A stretch of DNA of 64,000 bases. Origin: Neonectria sp. B-13. Lineage: Eukaryota > Ascomycota > Sordariomycetes > Hypocreales > Nectriaceae. The notes beneath the pieces were generated by a model. That model was not told where the DNA came from and searched no databases. It saw only the letters and a program-made list of their open reading frames with translations. The position numbers and the translations under genes were made by a program. The DNA lies in the NCBI GenBank assembly GCA_002682825.1, contig NOKP01000003.1, forward strand, positions 1,116,001-1,180,000. Direction: 5' to 3'. Below, piece by piece: positions 36,724 to 48,297 of this stretch. Numbering within the stretch: position 1 is the first letter of the stretch; each line of letters starts with the position of its first letter.

Positions 36724-36736
36724 CGGAGGTGCTCCG
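36724..36736. promoter_or_regulatory. CGGAG-N3-CTCCG (CGG-N7-CCG) in divergent promoter
   Basis: A perfect 5-bp inverted repeat containing CGG-N7-CCG lies in the 592-bp gap between the divergent CoA-transferase and hydrolase starts. The string ATATCCGAC occurs twice downstream (36833 and 36943). It is a natural candidate for the cluster Zn2Cys6 regulator. Confidence 0.35.
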
Positions 36737-37094
36737 ACTACTGCTCCGCCGGGCTTTGCCGCGTTGGTTCCGGTCTACTTCACAGCTCTACCAATAACGG
36801 CTGTAATGAATACCGACGAGATCCACCGCCCTATATCCGACGGAATGACGGTGATGTCTAGGAGGTGGGTGCGTGGCTGCACGAAAAACTCTCGCCCCGT
36901 ACCCGAATGCTTCTCCACCGTGGATCACGCGGCCACACCCCATATCCGACAGCTTCGTCGAGTCATCGCGAAGGATGCCGTGTACGAAACAGCGTACATA
37001 GCCGACACGACGTCACCCCGCTCTCACTGCAGCAAAACCTAGTAATCTTATCATCCGCGAACACACCCAGCTGTTTCTCACGTCATATTTCGAG

Positions 37095-38101
37095 ATGCCA
37101 TTTCTAGAGGTGAATGGGAAGTCCCTCTTCTTCGCCAGGGCAGACCCCCCGGCGTCTGCACAGAAGGAGCCCACCTTCGTGTTTATCCATGGGCTTGGGT
37201 CTTCTCACTCTTTTTATATGCCATTGATGACTCGATTGGCCAACAATGGGTATCCTTGTATTGCCTTTGACACCCATGGTACGAGATCTTCTGCTTGAAT
37301 CAATTATTTATCTATAACGCGGCCTTTAACAAAGATGCACAGGAAGCGGGCTTTCCGAATTACGGCCAGACCATGGTCCCGCTAGCATTGAGTCAATTGC
37401 CAAAGACGTGGAAGGCATCATCCAGCATTTTGGAATCTCGCCAAAAGATGTGATTGCTGTTGGTCACTCAATGGGGGCCATTGTGGTCTCTGAGCTTGCT
37501 GTAACACTCGACTTGAGAGCCGCCGTCCTCATCGGCCCCGTGTTGCCAAAATCAGCACTTGCTCAAATTTTCACAGCCCGTATTGAGACTGTTAAGAAAT
37601 GTGAGTTTTTGTGAAGATACAATTGCTGATGCAGTTTGGTTCCAATTGGCCTATTTGTCCACGGCTGACGTTGAGTTGCAGCCGGAATGGAAGCAATGGC
37701 AGATACCATCCCTTCCGCAGCGACGGGATCCAAGTCGTCATTAACCCAAAAGGCTTTCATAAGATCACTCATACTCTCACAAAAGCCAGAGGGGTACAAC
37801 TCACTTTGCCGTGTGATTGCGGAGGCTGGTCGTCCAAACTACTCTGCTGCGCGTAGTCCCCTCCTCATTCTCGCTGGCGAGGAGGACAAAACGAGTCCCA
37901 TTACAGACGCGCGGGTCATACATGATGAGTAAGTTATTCTCTACTGGATCTCTTTTTCGATTCTTGAACTAATGCTCTTGTCCCACTAGATGGGGCTGTA
38001 AATCTGAGGATAAATCCATCAAGATTTTGGATGGCGTTGGACACTGGCACTGCATTGAAGCTGCTGATGAAGTTGGCGCTTTCATATTGGAATTTATCTA
38101 G
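37095..38101 (+). CDS. Alpha/beta-hydrolase, 3-oxoadipate enol-lactonase-like, 4 exons
   Basis: Serine hydrolase probably opening a lactone from aromatic catabolism, like PcaD. Exons are 37095-37278, 37343-37600, 37682-37928 and 37990-38101, giving 266 aa, close to enol-lactonase length. Oxyanion region FVFIHGLGSSHSF, strand IAFDTHGSGLSE, nucleophile elbow VGHSMGA, acid-loop region ILAGEEDKTSP and catalytic His in DGVGHWHCIEA are all intact. Every splice junction keeps the frame (for example HGSGLS at the first). The cap is short, which fits lactonases and simple esterases alike. The neighbouring dioxygenase and CoA-transferase make an enol-lactonase role plausible but not proven. It converges with the SnoaL-like gene, 85 bp apart. 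Confidence 0.85.
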
Positions 38102-38185
38102 GAAGGACCCTTTTACCCAAAGGCTCTCAACCTCTATCCCGGCTCGGAGGCCCATGTGCTGTAACTATATCAAACCTGATATGGT

Positions 38186-38754
38186 CTATTTCTTTTGGGT
38201 GTTCATAGCTCCAGTATCCTGCAGGACCAGTCAGTAGGGAAATCCAGAGTAAGCGTCCAAGATGAATTCAATCTTACCAAGTACACCTGATAGAAGCTCA
38301 GCTTATACTCTCCGTCACTTTCATCTTTGGTCAACTGTGCTCTTCCCGCCCAGTCAACGTCCACTGTCGACCCGCTTCGCATCCCCAATTCAACAGAACC
38401 GTAAATCATCACCTCGGTGGCATCATTCCCGAAGGGGAAGATCTTGTGTAAGGTGTGTTTTCGAGATGCAACGCTGGTCCACATTCCTTCGCGCAACGCT
38501 GTTATTTCTTCACGTCGCCTTGCATCAGCGGCATGTTCCTCGGAGACTGCTGTTCACTTCTGAATGGAAAACTGACCATCCAATCCTTTGCTGACTTTGG
38601 AAGCAAGAATAAAAGTGGCATCGTTCGTAAACATCCTCACATACTTGTCCGTCAGGCCGGGTGTGTCTGAAACGTCGTAGAACCGGGTGAAGAAGGCGTC
38701 CACCTCGGGGTTAATCTTCAAATCCGCCGGATAGGCAGCCTTGTATTGAGCCAT
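38186..38754 (-). CDS. SnoaL/NTF2-like protein, 3 exons
   Basis: Small alpha+beta-barrel protein of the NTF2-like superfamily, whose members include SnoaL-type cyclases, dehydratases and isomerases. Exons are 38754-38577, 38507-38278 and 38218-38186, giving 146 aa. The first intron (69 nt) has a CTGAT branch point and an AAG acceptor; a shorter choice would leave only about 27 nt. The splice gives GLDEITALREGMW. Conserved stretches are VDAFFTRFYDVSD near the start, MFTNDATFILASK, SRKHTLHKIFPFG, MIYGSVELGM and VDVDWAGRAQLTK. The end is YQVYLDTGAMNTQKK. Such small proteins often catalyse rearrangements in catabolic or secondary clusters. The natural substrate is unknown. Confidence 0.8.
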
Positions 38755-38891
38755 AGTGTGACGATAATAGGTGAGATGTTAATATTGGGAAGATGAATAC
38801 GATTGATTGTATATCCTTTTGGATGGTTTTGTTGTCTTTGAGCGATCCAGACGTGTCAGGCTAGGTATCGACTACTGTACTACGCTACTAG

Positions 38892-38903
38892 CCGACATGT
38901 CGG
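38892..38903. promoter_or_regulatory. CCGACATGTCGG palindrome upstream of SnoaL-like gene
   Basis: A perfect 12-bp palindrome, 138 bp upstream of the SnoaL-like ATG and about 530 bp upstream of the Zn2Cys6 gene in the opposite direction. It has the CCG-N6-CGG everted form used by some Zn2Cys6 regulators. Its spacing and orientation differ from the site at 36724. Confidence 0.3.
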
Positions 38904-39429
38904 AAAGCGGTCTCGTGGCGTGAGGAATGTGGAGATAGTTTGTGACCACCATCCAATTGAAAGCGAAGCGGAGCGACAAATGAGGGGCGGGAGTCATCGG
39001 CAATTCGGGTCGGGAGTACTTGTACCCAGAATCCTGCATTTGCCCACTGTGTGTGGAACGTGGACGAGACGTTCTCAGCCTCTCGAACACCATTCGTAGA
39101 ATCCAGCCTCCACCAGATGTTCTACAGTAAGTCTTCTCAACGCTCAAATGAGTGGAGTTTCCGGTGTCGTCTGCTCTTCATGCAGGGTGGTCTATACTCG
39201 TGGAACGGAATGAGACGCGTGTTGGGATGGCCAGAGTGACTTATCGGCAGTTGCTAACTCAGCAAGCAGGCACGGCGTCGAGGCCATATTGTCACAAACG
39301 GATGTGAATGTATGCGCAAGTAGCAGCTGAGGAAGAGATACGGCGACGGGTAAAGGCAGTCAAAACCGAGGGGCCATAGTGAAGGCCGAGGAACTTGAGA
39401 AGAAAGTGGCGACAAGAGACCGAGACACG

Positions 39430-41676
39430 ATGCCGACAAAGAAGATTCGCGATGGCGAGCGGAAACGCTGTGCTCAGGCATGTGAGAACTGCAAGCACCG
39501 CAAGCAGCGTTGTGACGGTCTACGGCCCTGTCGACGATGTGTACGACGCGGACTTGGCCGGGACTGTCAATCTTCCACAACCCGGTTCCCGCTTCTGGCC
39601 TCCTCGCTGCCGAGCCCGGACCCCGATCACTACAGAAATTCGAATGAGGCAACTTCTCCGGCCGGCGGCGGCCCGCCCCCGGAGCGGCTAAGTCCTGGCC
39701 GGCACCCCGACGGCGGCCAACCGACGCCCGTCACCGGGCCGTCTCCAATTCGCAACGACGGCGCCGATGCTTTTGTATCGCCTGCCGGGCTGTCGAGTGA
39801 CGGGCCATCGTCCTCGTCACAGTTGCTCTCCAGAGGGTTCCCAGCTCGGGTGCCGCAAATGTCTCGGCTCATCAAGGACACCAAGGGGCAGTACATGTTC
39901 ATCGGGGACTCTGCCACGCTTTCGTTCGTGCAGAATATCCGTCGGATCGTCAGGAAGAGTTTGGGGAGCTGTGCCTTCGTCGACGATCCGCTGCGACATC
40001 TGATTGTCGAGTCGTCGCCCGACACGCGACGAGGATGGATCATGTCGAGCGCCCAGAACCCTCCGCCAAAGCAGTCTCCCGCGGAGGTCGAGTACCTCCA
40101 GCGGTGGTACGTGCAATCTACCAATTGTGTACTGCTGCTGTTCGACCGGGAAGAGCTAGACGCGTCCATCGATATCTGGCAAAACACGGACAACGACAAA
40201 GCCGACCCAGCAAGCCCTGTCTACTACCTTGTGCTTGCGATTGGAGCCCAGACAGGCCCCGAAGACAAGGATAGCTTGGCTGAGACATTCTTCAACTATG
40301 CTCGCTATCTGACTGTTGAAACGCTCATGGAGGATCCGGATATTCCCACGATACAAGCCTTTGCACTCATTACGATGTATCTTCTTGGCGCCTCGCGGCG
40401 AAATTCCGCCTTCATGTATCTAGGCATGGCCGTCCGGGCTGCTTATGCCCTTGGCCTTCACCGCAAGGATATCTCTGCCTTGTTTCCACCCGCGGAATGC
40501 CGAACAAGAGAACGGCTGTGGAAAGCCATCCGGATTCTTGATCTCTTTATGAGTGCTTCTTTGGGGCGTCCACCATCCACGTCAGAGACCAGAGACACAG
40601 CGAGCAAGGACGACTACTCGGCCTGTAACGATCTCTCCATGATATTCGAGTCGGTTCTTTTGGACATTTATGCGAAGCGAATGATTTCCACCGAAGTCAT
40701 TGAGAGAATTAGTCAACACCATCGGCGCTGGGCAGCTCAGTCTCGTGATGGCTTCGAAATAGACGGCATCCGGCCCGGCGAGCTAATCGACGTCTCGGAC
40801 GGCACGAAACAGCCCAACATGGGCCTTCTTCACCTCAAGCAGACGGCGTACTGGACCATTATCCTCCTATCCCTTCCATTCCTCCTCAAAGACGTGTCTG
40901 CGCACGTGGACTGTAACCCCAATTCGGTTCTTACCAGCCAAGAGAAGCGAGTCGTTTCTTCCTCCTCCAACCAGGTCCTCGTCTACGCATGCCTCGAAGC
41001 GGCCATGCACACTGTGGATCTTTTGCAGACCATGCTGTCTGCTGAGCTTATCCCTAAGAGGTTACCGTTCATGATAAACGCCGTGTTTGTCTCCGGGCTT
41101 GTTCTTGGCGTCGCGACTTTCGGCGATTTTGATGCATCATTTCCAATAGAACGCAGCTTGCGTTTGGCCAAGAGCACCCTCAACCGCTTCGCGGTTCATG
41201 ACCCAGTGGCGAAACGACATTTACTAATACTCGAGCATCTGCAAGGGGCGTGCGACAAGTACATGGAGATGAGAGCGCGGTGGAAGATGGAACGCCAAAG
41301 CCATCTTGTGGGTGGGCTGTTCGGTAGTATTCACAGCATCGGAGTCCCAGCTAGAAACTCAGACGATGGTCAGGATCAGATGCAGGTCGAAGATGACAGA
41401 TCTACGAGCCCAAGAACAGTGTCCCGCACTTCGGCGCCAAGAGTACAGACACCAGCCTTGGATATGGACCCCGACCCTGGGCAGCAACCAAATGACCTAG
41501 GAGCTGGGTTTTCCGAACTGATACCAGCAATATCACCAAGCTTGCTCTGGTTTGACACCTTTGGCGAGACAATGCCTCTTTACCCTACTGTTGATGCAGG
41601 CATGCTAGAGATGGATTCAGGTGGACTTGAAACGAGTGTAAGAGCCTCAATGACCTACAATGAGTTTATTTTATAG
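39430..41676 (+). CDS. Zn2Cys6 transcription factor, intronless
   Basis: Likely pathway regulator of the surrounding cluster. First ATG at 39430 gives 748 aa; the frame stays open upstream to 39379 but without an ATG. Zinc cluster C18-x2-C21-x6-C28-x5-C34-x2-C37-x8-C46 in CENCKHRKQRCDGLRPCRRC. A Pro/Ser/Gly-rich linker follows (residues 50-130). The fungal-specific transcription factor domain (about residues 200-450) includes YLVLAIGAQTG, AFALITMYLLGASRRNSAF, GMAVRAAYALGLHRKD and the ERLWKAIRILDLFMSASLGR block. The C-terminal 90 residues are acidic, Pro/Asp-rich, as in activation domains. It sits between the SnoaL-like gene (divergent) and the permease (convergent). The inducer is unknown, most likely an aromatic intermediate. 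Confidence 0.9.
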   Translation: MPTKKIRDGERKRCAQACENCKHRKQRCDGLRPCRRCVRRGLGRDCQSSTTRFPLLASSLPSPDPDHYRNSNEATSPAGGGPPPERLSPGRHPDGGQPTPVTGPSPIRNDGADAFVSPAGLSSDGPSSSSQLLSRGFPARVPQMSRLIKDTKGQYMFIGDSATLSFVQNIRRIVRKSLGSCAFVDDPLRHLIVESSPDTRRGWIMSSAQNPPPKQSPAEVEYLQRWYVQSTNCVLLLFDREELDASIDIWQNTDNDKADPASPVYYLVLAIGAQTGPEDKDSLAETFFNYARYLTVETLMEDPDIPTIQAFALITMYLLGASRRNSAFMYLGMAVRAAYALGLHRKDISALFPPAECRTRERLWKAIRILDLFMSASLGRPPSTSETRDTASKDDYSACNDLSMIFESVLLDIYAKRMISTEVIERISQHHRRWAAQSRDGFEIDGIRPGELIDVSDGTKQPNMGLLHLKQTAYWTIILLSLPFLLKDVSAHVDCNPNSVLTSQEKRVVSSSSNQVLVYACLEAAMHTVDLLQTMLSAELIPKRLPFMINAVFVSGLVLGVATFGDFDASFPIERSLRLAKSTLNRFAVHDPVAKRHLLILEHLQGACDKYMEMRARWKMERQSHLVGGLFGSIHSIGVPARNSDDGQDQMQVEDDRSTSPRTVSRTSAPRVQTPALDMDPDPGQQPNDLGAGFSELIPAISPSLLWFDTFGETMPLYPTVDAGMLEMDSGGLETSVRASMTYNEFIL

Positions 41677-42157
41677 CGAGGAGAAAGGGTCTCTCATAAA
41701 TATTATTGGTGCTCAATAAACATGGGCGGAAGCACTTCTGAGCGTGGTTTGTTTCAATAATAATTAGCTGGGGCGTTTTGATAACAAGTTTGATGTTGAC
41801 AGCTCAGAAGTTGAGACAACTATCTTTCCTGAGAGACTTTAGTTTGAAGCGAAACCCAGATCAAATATTTAAGAAAGACATGAAAGTTTAATGACGATTC
41901 CAAAATGTTTCACACCGAGGTTGTCTAGATCATGTGGTTAACTATTAATTCACTTGGCGACATGCTCTAATCGATCATGGTCAAAGAAGCAGAAGTCGTT
42001 CAAAAATCAGGATTCCCACATGTTGAACAACAACTCGTTAGTACCTATATGAGCTGACAATAATCGCATATCAGACTCTCTTATTCTCAATAATGCGTTC
42101 TGCCACCGTCCCTTCGAGCCTGATTTGTTTCCTGCTTGTTCTTTCCTGAACATGCGA
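41677..42157. other. Convergent 3' spacer
   Basis: Lies between the 3' ends of the regulator and the permease. AT-rich, with AATAAA-like strings near 41714, consistent with 3' processing signals. No gene. Confidence 0.4.
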
Positions 42158-44121
42158 CTAGTATCCATAAAGGTTGACCTGCTCAGAGGTCGAGGCTCGA
42201 ATCCTCCGGTTTTCCCGAACCAACAGGGTTCGAATGCACCAGGCGCAGAGGATGGAGCAGAGGGCGAAGCCAGCCGACGCACCGAACCCAATGGCATATC
42301 TGGGATCATCGCTCTTAGGCCACAAGTAGGCGCCATAAATGTAGCCAATCTAGGACGAATATGTTAGAAAACGTTCTAATCGGACTATCAAGTGTATAAA
42401 CATACCTGACCACCGACGTTAGTCATGGCGAGGACAACCTACACGGGCGGAGGTTAGTACATAGCCAACAGAAAGTATCGAGCAGCTTCAATTCCACATA
42501 CCGCCTTCTTCTCTTTCGTCTGAGAAAGTGTGGACGATGCCCATCCAATAATGACCGAGTTCACAGCATATGCTCCCATGGGGAAGATAAAGCATGCCAC
42601 GTAGCGGGCGGCCGTGTTCAAGGTCGACGCAGCAAGCACGAATCCAACCATGGCAATGGAAAGGCCAGCAGTAATGTGCCACGTGCGCTCATGATGTCGG
42701 CCGGAGCTCCAGCCAAAGAAGATGCCTGCAGCGCCTGCAAAAATAAACGGCGGGCAGGTCATCACGAGGGTGATGGTTGTGTTGAAGCCTAGAGTCTTGA
42801 CAACACTTAAGACCAATAGTTTGTCAGTTGTAATTCATTAGTGTTTAATAACAGGACCGGTTTCTTACGTCGGGAAAAATGAGTTGAATGAACATGCTGA
42901 GAGATGGAAGTTCTGCATCAAACAGAAAAGCCAGGTCCTCTTGTCACGGCATGCTTGCTTGAGGCCGTCCCATGATGATGCCGGGTTATCATCCGCATCA
43001 GATAGTTTGTCCTTTTCCATACGAGAATGGGCGAGCTCTCGTTCGCTCTCAGTCAACCAACGTGTTGTCATGGGAGTGTTGGGGAGGAGCCAAAAGCCGG
43101 CAACAGAAACGACAGCTGTGGCAGCACCCTCCAAAATGAAGAGCCTTGCGATTTGGTCAACTTTGGGTACCAGTGGGAAACTGGCAAGGGACATACCATC
43201 GCCATCCGGCAATACCTGCAAGGCCGTCCATTCCAGCAAAGATGCCTGCTGCAATGAGCCCAGAGAAGCCTGTAGCAAGAATCTGGGCGCAGTAAAGGAG
43301 GGCAATTCGAGATGCCACCTCTGTGTAGGGGCTTCGGTTAGCTTTCTTCATGCCTTGCTGGGCTTGAACATACCTTTGCGAGTGTAGAAAATGGACAGGA
43401 TGTAGGTGGCTCCTGGGTAGAACTAGAAATGGTCAGGGACAACAGCTCGGAAAGGGATATAGGGTTTAAGACATACAGGTGCTTCAGTAATACCGAGAAA
43501 GAACCTGCAGGCAACAAGACCACTGTAGTCCTTCACGAGAGCGGTGCAACCTATCTCTAGTTAGCTTTGAGAGGCCCGAGGTACTGAGAAGCGTAACGTA
43601 CCAGAGACAACCCCCCAGACAAGCATCCACGAACTCATGTAGATGCCTGGTCTGACTTTGGTGATCAACATGTTGCTTGGGACTTGCATCAAGACGTAGC
43701 CAACAAATAAACTACAGGTTGCCATTAGCTCGTTGTCCTCTCTTAGCTTTACAGGCTGTCGTACATTGACACGGTGGTATTGAACTCGTTTCCAGTCATG
43801 TTGAGGTCTTCCTCGAGATTATTGAGACGGGCCTGCGCAATGGCGTTTCGATCGACGTAGTTTAGAAAGTACATGGTGCACAGGCACGGCTACAAAGATA
43901 CAGAGGTTAGCCTTGGAGGCAGAAGGGGGTATCGGGTATCGGCTTACCATAATCCAGAGATCCAGCTTCCTTACAAGCCGGATCTCCTCAGGGTCAGTCT
44001 TCTTAGCGGTGCCAGTGTAGTCTCGCTCCTCAGTGTTGACTGGCTTCTCATCCAGCACGCTGTTGACATGATTGACGTTGTAGTCGTCCTTGGACGTGCG
44101 GTTCTCTCTGATACTCGCCAT
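42158..44121 (-). CDS. MFS anion:cation symporter (Dal5/allantoate-permease type), 10 exons
   Basis: Plasma-membrane carrier of the major facilitator superfamily ACS group, whose fungal members move allantoate, vitamins, or other organic anions. Exons are 44121-43948, 43889-43765, 43711-43602, 43550-43479, 43422-43374, 43320-43207, 43144-42869, 42805-42502, 42438-42406 and 42349-42158, giving 482 aa; the frame is kept at all nine introns. Marks are CTMYFLNYVDRNAIAQARL (TM1 loop), VSILFVGYVLMQVPSNM (TM2-3), GLVACRFFLGITEAPFYPG (TM4-5), GWRWLFILEGAATAV and LPNTPMTTRWLTE (before the central loop). The C-terminus is short (VNLYGY). A twelve-helix layout fits. Next to an aromatic-acid cluster it could import the carboxylate substrate. 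Confidence 0.88.
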
Positions 44122-46007
44122 GTTGCGTTGGGTTGTTTCTGTTGGCTGTTGGAGACGAGTGCGAGCGCTGGGTTTTGGTCTTCTGCTTCACGTCTTGGTC
44201 GTTCCCTTTCCTGTATTTATAACTTTGCTCGCGATGCCGACGCTAGTACGCGCAAAAGAATCTGGGGTAGGAATAGTGCGGGGAAGCGGACATGTTCGTC
44301 AAAGCCGGGGAAGGTGGAGACACAACTGGCGACTCGGCGTCAGATCTAGAGTCCGGCAAGACGGTAGGGGGGCCATGGCTTGATGCTAGAGTAGGATTTG
44401 CCAAGACAAATACGTGCACGTTGGTTGTTAGGAGGAGTAGATCATCTTACAGCCCAATTACTAATGAAGGTTACGGCACCGCGTCGAACTTAAAAGCATA
44501 TCCACATTCCATCACGTAGTCTCACCAGGCTGCTCTTCCTATTCCCTCACCCCAGTTCTACCCTTGTTTCTGAGAGAAGCCATCCAAAACATGGATGTTA
44601 TTGGCCGTGCTTCCCACTCATTTCTCTCACTTTCCCCCATCGAGGTTTGGGGTGACGATGCGGGGTGACGCTCATCGTCAACATTAAACAGAACATCCTC
44701 CCCTCGCATAATGTTCACCTGAGGGATAAACAATCACCTCATCGGGGAATACAACTTTCCATCATCTAGGGAACGATTTTGACTGGGTTTGAACCACTGG
44801 ATCGCTCATCCACACGCATCGCCGCCGACATGTCTCACTAGGTCTGGGTCTGCCACAGGGCAATAGCTTGCATACGACATTCAACGCACGAATTGCGACT
44901 TAGTGGTAATCATGTCTCTCATCCCTACTAGCCTTGGAACTCTGTATCTCAGACAACTTCTTGAGTATTCTATGTGAGAATAAAGAGCCACCTATAACCT
45001 AACGATAACAAGAATTAACCCGTGGCGCAGAGCAAGTGTTGACTTGACGACTCTTTGTGATATTATTCCTTCTCAACTAGGTATTATCCTAGCCATTGAT
45101 TTGTGTTGCCGTCATTATACAAACTTTTTATACTGTTATACAGTCGAAGCTACCCGGGGTGTCTCGTCACGTCCGTCCAAAGGAGGGACGTTGACGGCGT
45201 TGTTTAGACTGCGCAAGATTTTGAAAATGGTTGAACTCCTTGTCCATGAGCTCGTTCCTATGCGCCAAACCCGTCCCGAGGGCCAATATTCCCGGCGTGG
45301 AAGACTAAGATCTCGGGGAGTGTGGCCTCGGGGACCCCGAATTGTACACTCTAAGACCCGCAGCCCTAAAATTATAGATGAATTGAATGCCATGCTACTG
45401 CCTAGCAAATTTGGACAGCTGTGCTTCATGAAACAAGTCACAAGTGGCAAAGGGTAAGGTGGAGAGTTTCGCAGTTAAAGGGAGTTTTAGACAATTCCCC
45501 CCGTTTTGAAATTAGGAACTTGAGCTCCGCTTCCATCTCAAACATTGTCCAAAACCCCCAGAGAGGATAGGAAAAGATTGTTTCTGGCCTTCGACCCCGG
45601 GAGTATTGATCGAAGCACGATCGAGCTCACTACGCGATAGGACATGACGAATGGCTACAGCGGACGACAAGAATACAGCAATAGCGTTACACCTTTCTTT
45701 TTTCCCTTCTGGAAATCACGGTTTCAATTACAACCTCTTTGCTCTTCTCAACCCATTCGTATGGTGCTTGTCGATGACATTCTAACCAAACGTAATTCGC
45801 TGCTCCTCGGCGCTGCAGACCCGACTGGCTGACTCCGTGATGCCTGAGCCCGGATGTTCATACCCGGCGCGGGTTGTGGGGAAGGACACCACTTACCCCA
45901 GATCCCCATAAATACATGCGATGAAGTCCACGGCATCTTCTCAATCATTGATTCTTCTTGGCGAGGAATTCATTGTTGTTTATTCCAATGCAACAAATAC
46001 GGCAACC
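44122..46007. other. Long spacer before the P450
   Basis: Includes the permease promoter at its left end. Plus-strand and minus-strand frames around 45040-45460 overlap one another and have no domain, so none was called. The last 150 bases are the P450 leader. Confidence 0.45.
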
Positions 46008-47663
46008 ATGGCCATCACCAATACCTCCATCGCAGAACATGCAAGCCTCCCAACGCTCTGCGCTTGTCTTGCTCTTCTGGTAAGGGAACACGATTATGTC
46101 CATGAGCTTCAAAGCCTAACATCTTCAGACTTCCATTTATCTCGTTGCAGTTGGAGTGTACCGGCTTTACCTCCATCCTCTCGCCAAATATCCCGGGCCT
46201 GTGTTCAATCGAATCTCTTCAATTCCCTTGAGCTACTATCTCCTCCGCGGTCGTCTTCCTTTCTACGTCAAGCAGCTCCACGATTTGTACGGGCCAGTCG
46301 TCCGTGTGACCCCAACGGAACTGTCATTCAACTCTGAAAAGTCCTGGAAAGACATATATGGCAGTCGGCCCGGCCATCAAATCTTTCATAAAGATCCAGT
46401 CCACGTCGGATCCATCCAGTCGGTTCCCGGTGTGGTCACCATCACCATGGCCGACGATGTGGACCATGCACGTCAGAGACGGGCCCTCTCGCACGCCTTT
46501 AGTACCAAGGCGCTTCTAGAACAGGAATACCTCATTAAGAACTACGTCGATGTCTTTCGGGATAAGATGAACGAGTTTGCGAGCACCAGTCAAGTGTGCA
46601 ACATCGCCGACTGGTTTTCCTATACTACTTTCGACATCATAGGTCATCTTTCACTAGGTGAGCCTTTCGGTTGCCTAACAAGCAGCGATCTGAGATTCTG
46701 GGTCCCGGTCATCTCGGAGTCCATCAAGGCGGGTGCCATCGAACAGGCAAGTCGCCGTCTAGCGACAACTGGCAGTCGCCTGCAGCAGCTATTTCTGAGA
46801 ATATTTGCACCAACGGAGCTACGCGACCAAAGAAAAAAGCACCTCCAGTACTCAAGGGAGAAGATCATGAGGCGAATTCAACAGACGGGGAACAATCAGC
46901 ACCGAGATTTCCTTTACTACCTCATGAACCAGAAGGACAAAGATAACTTGAACCAGGATGAGATCATCGTCAATGGAGCCCTATTCATCATCGCTGGCTC
47001 GGAAACGACAGGAAGCTTCATGGCAGGCCTGTTCAGCCATCTCCTACGGCCCAAGAACAAGGGTGTCTTGGATAAGCTTGTAGCCGAGATCAGAGGTGCC
47101 TTCCAAAGCGACGACGAAATAACGTACGAGGAGCTTGTGAAGCTGCCGTGGCTGACGGCTGTACTTGAGGAGGGTCTTCGAATCTTCCCCAGCGCCCCCA
47201 TTGGCTTCACAAGGGCGGTCCCTGCCGGGGGAGACAGCGTGGATGGGAATTTCCTTCCAGCTGGCACAACCGTGTCGACTTGTATGTGGGCGGCAACTCA
47301 CACTGAGGACAACTTCAAAGACCCGTACGAGTTCCGACCGGAGCGGTGGCTGGATAAAGCCAACGCGACGGATAAACTTGGAGCAAGCAACCCTTTCTCG
47401 CTAGGCCCTCGGGGATGCATCGGCCGCAAGTAAGTGTCCACATGAGAGATTCTATAAGACTTCAACTAACCGACCGCCACAGTTTGTCGTATATGGAGCA
47501 GAGACTGATTACGGCCAAGCTTCTATGGCACAACGATGTAGCAATGACCGGCGATGAGTCTTGGACTTTGTGGGATCCACGTAATGACCACCAGAACATG
47601 CGCGTGTTCACAAACTGGATAAAGGAGCCACTCACCGTGAGGATTTCGCCGCGGAAATTCTGA
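46008..47663 (+). CDS. Cytochrome P450 monooxygenase, 3 exons
   Basis: Haem-thiolate oxygenase, likely ER-anchored by its N-terminal helix. Exons are 46008-46079, 46129-47429 and 47483-47663, giving 517 aa. The first intron (49 nt) was fixed because only the acceptor at 46128 restores LTSIYLVAVGVYRLYLHPLA in frame. The Pro-rich hinge is HPLAKYPGP. The I-helix oxygen-binding region is IIAGSETTGS, K-helix ExxR is EEGLRI, the PERF-like stretch is YEFRPERW, and the haem Cys is about Cys454 in FSLGPRGCIGRN. The sequence resembles the fungal CYP65/trichothecene-C15-hydroxylase-like group, so an oxidation of a lipid or aromatic metabolite is possible. It lies 1.9 kb from the permease, so cluster membership is uncertain. 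Confidence 0.9.
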
Positions 47664-48297
47664 GTTGGGAAAAGCACATAATACATAGCAGCTATCTTGA
47701 GTAATTATGTTCAAAGCCTAAATAAGCGTGTTGTTGAAACCAGTCCCCTTAGTTCGGCGTGTCACTGACTTTGCCGACACTCCATCGGCCTCTCGGCCTT
47801 GGGAACCAACCGCCGAATCAAAATTCACGACTCGGCGCCTTTTCCCGTTGAAATTGATCACACAACTCTGGAATAAATGCCTTAAAGTAACCGGTCTCCA
47901 TATATTTGGTAGTAGGGAGTAGCCGGTCTCCATCGAAGAGGAGTTTTCTGTCTTGTTCGGTCAGAGCAGACTCATCGATTGGCTGCGCATCGCCAGTGTG
48001 TCCTTACATCTTATGCACCAGATGTCGGAGTCGCCGTATAACGGGCACGTCAAGCCAGGAGCCGAAAAGACAACATATTGCCGATGAAAGAAGACTACAA
48101 TTATGTAAGGCCTTGCGAAATGGTCAAGAGCAGAAACATATGACCATTATATAAAGGTCGCCCATCTCTGGCCCAGCTCCCAGACGATAAACATCTCAAA
48201 ACGAAGTCACTCTGAACCTGAGGCACAGCACTTCCCCAGCCTCCAGACAGCATCTTTCTTTTTTACACCCATCTTCTACTGCTGGGCATTGATCGAC
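47664..48297. other. Spacer upstream of the second hydrolase
   Basis: No gene. Direct repeat of CCGGTCTCCAT at 47890 and 47922 (spacing 32 bases). The hydrolase leader starts near 48200 with CT-rich sequence. Confidence 0.4.

Noticed and set aside
38547..38576. 27-30 nt intron in the SnoaL-like gene
   Set aside because: Too short for a fungal intron; the acceptor at 38508 has a branch point and gives a better protein.
45044..45457. Overlapping frames on both strands
   Set aside because: Overlap each other, contain no domain, and no splice structure gives a longer protein.
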